In this document: positions 60,188 to 64,000 of the stretch, piece by piece
Numbering within the stretch: the stretch's first letter is position 1
Layout: the number at the start of each line of letters is the position of its first letter
Source: Plumapathes pennacea
Taxonomy: Eukaryota; Cnidaria; Anthozoa; Antipatharia; Myriopathidae
Assembly: GCA_964036295.1 (NCBI GenBank)
Contig: OZ038464.1
Location: 1-64,000 of the forward strand
Length of the DNA: 64,000 nt
Reading direction: 5' to 3'
Translations under genes and position numbers: made by a program
Notes under the pieces: model-generated
The model's database searches: none
The model's input: only the letters and a program-made list of their open reading frames with translations
Told to the model about the DNA's origin: nothing

Positions 60188-63100
60188 CAAAGTTCTAAGC
60201 CATTTTATTGCTATATCTCACCAACGGATGATGATAGATCACGCAAATGTATTGCAGAATGTCTTCTTATAGTGCCGGGAAGGTTTCCTGAAAGTTTCAA
60301 GAGTTTTCAATTTTTGGCCAAAATCGGCCAAAAACCCTGGGCTATAGCCTTACGTTTTTGTCAAAATTCCAAGATTTTTCGACCTTCTCCGAATCGCATG
60401 AAACTTTCAGGAAATGTTGCTGGGACTATTCCGACGCGTTTTGCATACTTTTTGTAAACTTTTAGGCCACGCGTCAAGAGAAATTACAGCAAATCATCGT
60501 CTAATTAAAACGTCGCGCTTTTCAAAGTTCTAAGCCATTTTACTGCTATATCTCACCAACGGATGATGATAGATCACGCAAATGTATTGCAGAATGTCTT
60601 CTTATAGTGCCGGGAAGGTTTCCTGAAAGTTTCAAGAGTTTTCAATTTTTGGCCAAAATCGGCCAAAAACCCTGGGCTATAGCCTTACGTTTTTGTCAAA
60701 ATTCCAAGATTTTTCGACCGCCTCCGAATCGCATGAAACTTTCAGGAAATGTTGCTGGAACTATTCTGACGCGTTTTGCATAGTTTTTGTAAACTTTTAG
60801 GCCACGCGTCGTGAGAAATTACAGCAAATCATCGTCTAATTAAAACGTCGCGCTTTTCAAAGTTTGTAAGATAGTTTTATTGCTATATCTCACCAACGGA
60901 TGACGATAGATCACGCAAATGTATTGCAGAATGTCTTCTTATAGTCCCAGGAAGGTTTCCTGAAAGTTTCAAGAGTTTTCAATTTTTGGCCAAAATCGGC
61001 CAAAAACCCTGGGCTATAGCCTTACGTTTTTGTCAAAATTCCAAGATTTTTCGACCTTCTCCGAATCGCATGAAACTTTCAGGAAATGTTGCTGGGACTA
61101 TTCCGACGCGTTTTGCATAGTATTTGTAAACTTTTAGGCCACGCGTCAAGAGAAATTACAGCAAATCATCGTCTAATTAAAACGTCACGCTTTTCAAAGT
61201 TCTAAGCCATTCTATTGCTATATCTCACCAACGGATGACGATAGATCACGCAAATGTATTGCAGAATGTCTTCTTATAGTCCCAGGAAGGTTTCCTGAAA
61301 GTTTCAAGAGTTTTCAATTTTTGGCCAAAATCGGCCAAAAACCCTGGGCTATAGCCTTACGTTTTTGTCAAAATTCCAAGATTTTTCGACCTTCTCCGAA
61401 TCGCATGAAACTTTCAGGAAATGTTGCTGGGACTATTCGGACGCGTTTTGCATAGTTTTTGTAAACTTTTAGGCCACGCGTCGTGAGAAATTACAGCAAA
61501 TCATCGTCTAATTAAAACGTCGCACTTTTCAAAGTTCTAAGCCATTTGATTGCTATATCTCACCAACGGATGACGATAGATCACGCAAATGTATTGCAGA
61601 ATGTCTTCTTATAGTCCCAGGAAGGTTTCCTGAAAGTTTCAAGAGTTTTCAATTTTTGGCCAAAATCGGCCAAAAACCCTGGGCTATAGCCTTACGTTTT
61701 TGTCAAAATTCCAAGATTTTTCGACCTTCTCCGAATCGCATGAAACTTTCAGGAAATGTTGCTGGGACTATTCCGACGCGTTTTGCATAGTTTTTGTAAA
61801 CTTTTAGGCCACGCGTCGTGAGAAATTAGAGCAAATCATCGTCTAATTAAAACGTCGCGCTTTTCAAAGTTTTAAGCCATTCTATTGCTATATCTCACCA
61901 ACGGATGACGATAGATCACGCAAATGTATTGCAGAATGTCTTCTTATAGTCCCAGGAAGGTTTCCTGAAAGTTTCAAGAGTTTTCAATTTTTGGCCAAAA
62001 TCGGCCAAAAACCCTGGGCTATAGCCTTACGTTTTTGTCAAAATTCCAAGATTTTTCGACCTTCTCCGAATCGCATGAAACTTTCAGGAAATGTTGCTGG
62101 GACTATTCCGACGCGTTTTGCATACTTTTTGTAAACTTTTAGGCCACGCGTCAAGAGAAATTAGAGCAAATCATCGTCTAATTAAAACGTCGCGCTTTTC
62201 CAAGTTCTAAGCCATTTTATTGCTATATCTCACCAACGGATGATGATAGATCACGCAAATGTATTGCAGAATGTCTTCTTATAGTGCCGGGAAGGTTTCC
62301 TGAAAGTTTCAAGAGTTTTCAATTTTTGGCCAAAATCGGCCAAAAACCCTGGGCTATAGCCTTACGTTTTTGTCAAAATTCCAAGATTTTTCGACCTTCT
62401 CCGAATCGCATGAAACTTTCAGGAAATGTTGCTGGGACTATTCCGACGCGTTTTGCATACTTTTTGTAAACTTTTAGGCCACGCGTCAAGAGAAATTACA
62501 GCAAATCATCGTCTAATTAAAACGTCGCGCTTTTCAAAGTTCTAAGCCATTTTACTGCTATATCTCACCAACGGATGATGATAGATCACGCAAATGTATT
62601 GCAGAATGTCTTCTTATAGTGCCGGGAAGGTTTCCTGAAAGTTTCAAGAGTTTTCAATTTTTGGCCAAAATCGGCCAAAAACCCTGGGCTATAGCCTTAC
62701 GTTTTTGTCAAAATTCCAAGATTTTTCGACCGCCTCCGAATCGCATGAAACTTTCAGGAAATGTTGCTGGAACTATTCTGACGCGTTTTGCATAGTTTTT
62801 GTAAACTTTTAGGCCACGCGTCGTGAGAAATTACAGCAAATCATCGTCTAATTAAAACGTCGCGCTTTTCAAAGTTTGTAAGATAGTTTTATTGCTATAT
62901 CTCACCAACGGATGACGATAGATCACGCAAATGTATTGCAGAATGTCTTCTTATAGTCCCAGGAAGGTTTCCTGAAAGTTTCAAGAGTTTTCAATTTTTG
63001 GCCAAAATCGGCCAAAAACCCTGGGCTATAGCCTTACGTTTTTGTCAAAATTCCAAGATTTTTCGACCTTCTCCGAATCGCATGAAACTTTCAGGAAATG

Positions 63101-63878
63101 TTGCTGGGACTATTCCGACGCGTTTTGCATAGTTTTTGTAAACTTTTAGGCCACGCGTCGTGAGAAATTAGAGCAAATCATCGTCTAATTAAAACGTCGC
63201 GCTTTTCAAAGTTCTAAGCCATTTTATTGCTATATCTCACCAACGGATGATGATAGATCACGCAAATGTATTGCAGAATGTCTTCTTATAGTCCCAGGAA
63301 GGTTTCCTGAAAGTTTCAAGAGTTTTCAATTTTTGGCCAAAATCGGCCAAAAACCCTGGGCTATAGCCTTACGTTTTTGTCAAAATTCCAAGATTTTTCG
63401 ACCTCCTCCGAATCGCATGAAACTTTCAGGAAATGTTGCTGGGACTATTCCGACGCGTTTTGCATAGTTTTTGTAAACTTTTAGGCCACGCGTCGTGAGA
63501 AATTACAGCAAATCATCGTCTAATTAAAACGTCGCGCTTCTCAAAGTTTGTAGGATAGTTTTATTGCTATATCTCACCAACGGATGACGATAGATCACGC
63601 AAATGTATTGCAGAATGTCTTCTTATAGTCCCAGGAAGGTTTCCTGAAAGTTTCAAGAGTTTTCAATTTTTGGCCAAAATCGGCCAAAAACCCTGGGCTA
63701 TAGCCTTACGTTTTTGTCAAAATTCCAAGATTTTTCGACCTTCTCCGAATCGCATGAAACTTTCAGGAAATGTTGCTGGGACTATTCCGACGCGTTTTGC
63801 ATACTTTTTGTAAACTTTTAGGCCACGCGTCAAGAGAAATTACAGCAAATCATCGTCTAATTAAAACGTCGCGCTTTT
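58509..63878. repeat. Five-monomer unit (1,679 bp) present twice, with a recombined copy between
   Basis: 58509, 58844, 59179 (B), 59516 and 59851 (B) recur at 62200, 62535, 62870 (B), 63207 and 63542 (B), offset 3,691 bp, each set 1,679 bp long. Between them, 60188 and 60523 start the unit again, but at 60858 (B, private GCATAGTATTTG) it turns into the CGTCAAGAG / GTCACGC series (61195, 61530, 61865) known from 11.8 and 19.2 kb. Confidence 0.78.
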
Positions 63879-64000
63879 CAAAGTTCTAAGCCATTTTACT
63901 GCTATATCTCACCAACGGATGATGATAGATCACGCAAATGTATTGCAGAATGTCTTCTTATAGTGCCGGGAAGGTTTCCTGAAAGTTTCAAGAGTTTTCA
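63879..64000. repeat. Last satellite monomer, cut by the window end
   Basis: An A-class start with TTTTACTG, GATGATG and GTGCCGGG; only the first 122 bases are in the window. The array clearly continues beyond it. Confidence 0.95.

Larger units (their letters stand above)
804..64000. repeat. Subtelomeric satellite array, 335/337-bp monomer, about 188 full copies
   Basis: CAAAGTTCTAAGCC recurs at 1136, 1471, 1806, 2141, 2476 and onwards every 335 bp. The 337-bp B class starts CAAAGTTTGTAAGATAG instead and first appears at 8171. All monomers have the same orientation and no foreign insertion interrupts them. Summing steps from 804 to the last start at 63879 fits 188 full monomers with about 51 of B class. 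The rest of the monomer is nearly constant apart from a limited set of recurrent variant sites. No tRNA, rRNA, transposon or credible coding region was seen in these 63 kb. A length near 335 bp is about two nucleosome repeats; that is inference only. Confidence 0.97.

Noticed and set aside
7914..62469. Repeated plus-strand open frames of about 60-66 codons, once per certain monomers
   Set aside because: Their similarity is DNA identity between satellite copies. Most start at TTG rather than ATG, frames exist only in some subtypes, and some copies shift frame through a 1-bp deletion. No sign of selection on protein.
804..64000. CRISPR array
   Set aside because: The repeats are contiguous 335-337-bp units with no variable spacers, and the telomere marks a eukaryotic chromosome.
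804..64000. Centromeric satellite with a CENP-B box
   Set aside because: I looked for the TTCG....A..CGGG pattern on both strands of the monomer and did not find it; the location next to a telomere also favours a subtelomeric satellite.

Overview
This window is a eukaryotic chromosome end, or an assembled contig end, with no gene that I can support. It starts with (CCCTAA)n on the + strand, the orientation expected at a left-hand chromosome terminus. TTAGGG-type telomeres occur in animals, many fungi, several protist lineages and a few plants such as Asparagales; most land plants use TTTAGGG. I cannot name the organism, and I do not recognise the satellite.

Layout. Positions 1-370 are telomere repeat. 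At 370/371 the array flips to (TTAGGG)n, which runs to about 484 and makes a divergent C-strand/G-strand junction. Positions 484-786 are a small subtelomeric block of imperfect 77-bp repeats with a degenerate telomere-like island at about 579-630. A short linker (787-803) contains another CCCTAGGG. From 804 to the end of the window (more than 63 kb) there is one uninterrupted head-to-tail satellite array, about 188 full monomers plus a cut-off last one.

The satellite. The basic monomer is 335 bp (A class). A second class of 337 bp (B class) differs in a short segment just after the monomer start used here (the CAAAG motif). The 22 monomers nearest the telomere are all A class; B class first appears at 8171, and arithmetic on the array length implies about 51 B monomers. 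Each monomer has four inverted repeats, the longest a 16-bp perfect pair 99 nt apart. Many subtype-defining changes are C-to-T or G-to-A at CpG sites.

History of the array. Shared private variants show nested tandem duplications: 670-bp dimers near the telomere, 8-mer (2,686 bp), 7-mer (2,349 bp), 6-mer (2,012 bp), 5-mer (1,679 bp), 11-mer (3,689 bp), and a recent-looking duplication of about 9.39 kb (about 39.3-48.6 kb copied to about 48.6-57.7 kb). Several crossovers can be placed inside single hybrid monomers and some events put in order. This is a good record of satellite evolution by unequal exchange, but I see no evidence of a protein-coding, RNA or defence system. Offsets and landmarks were read by eye; I did not align every base.
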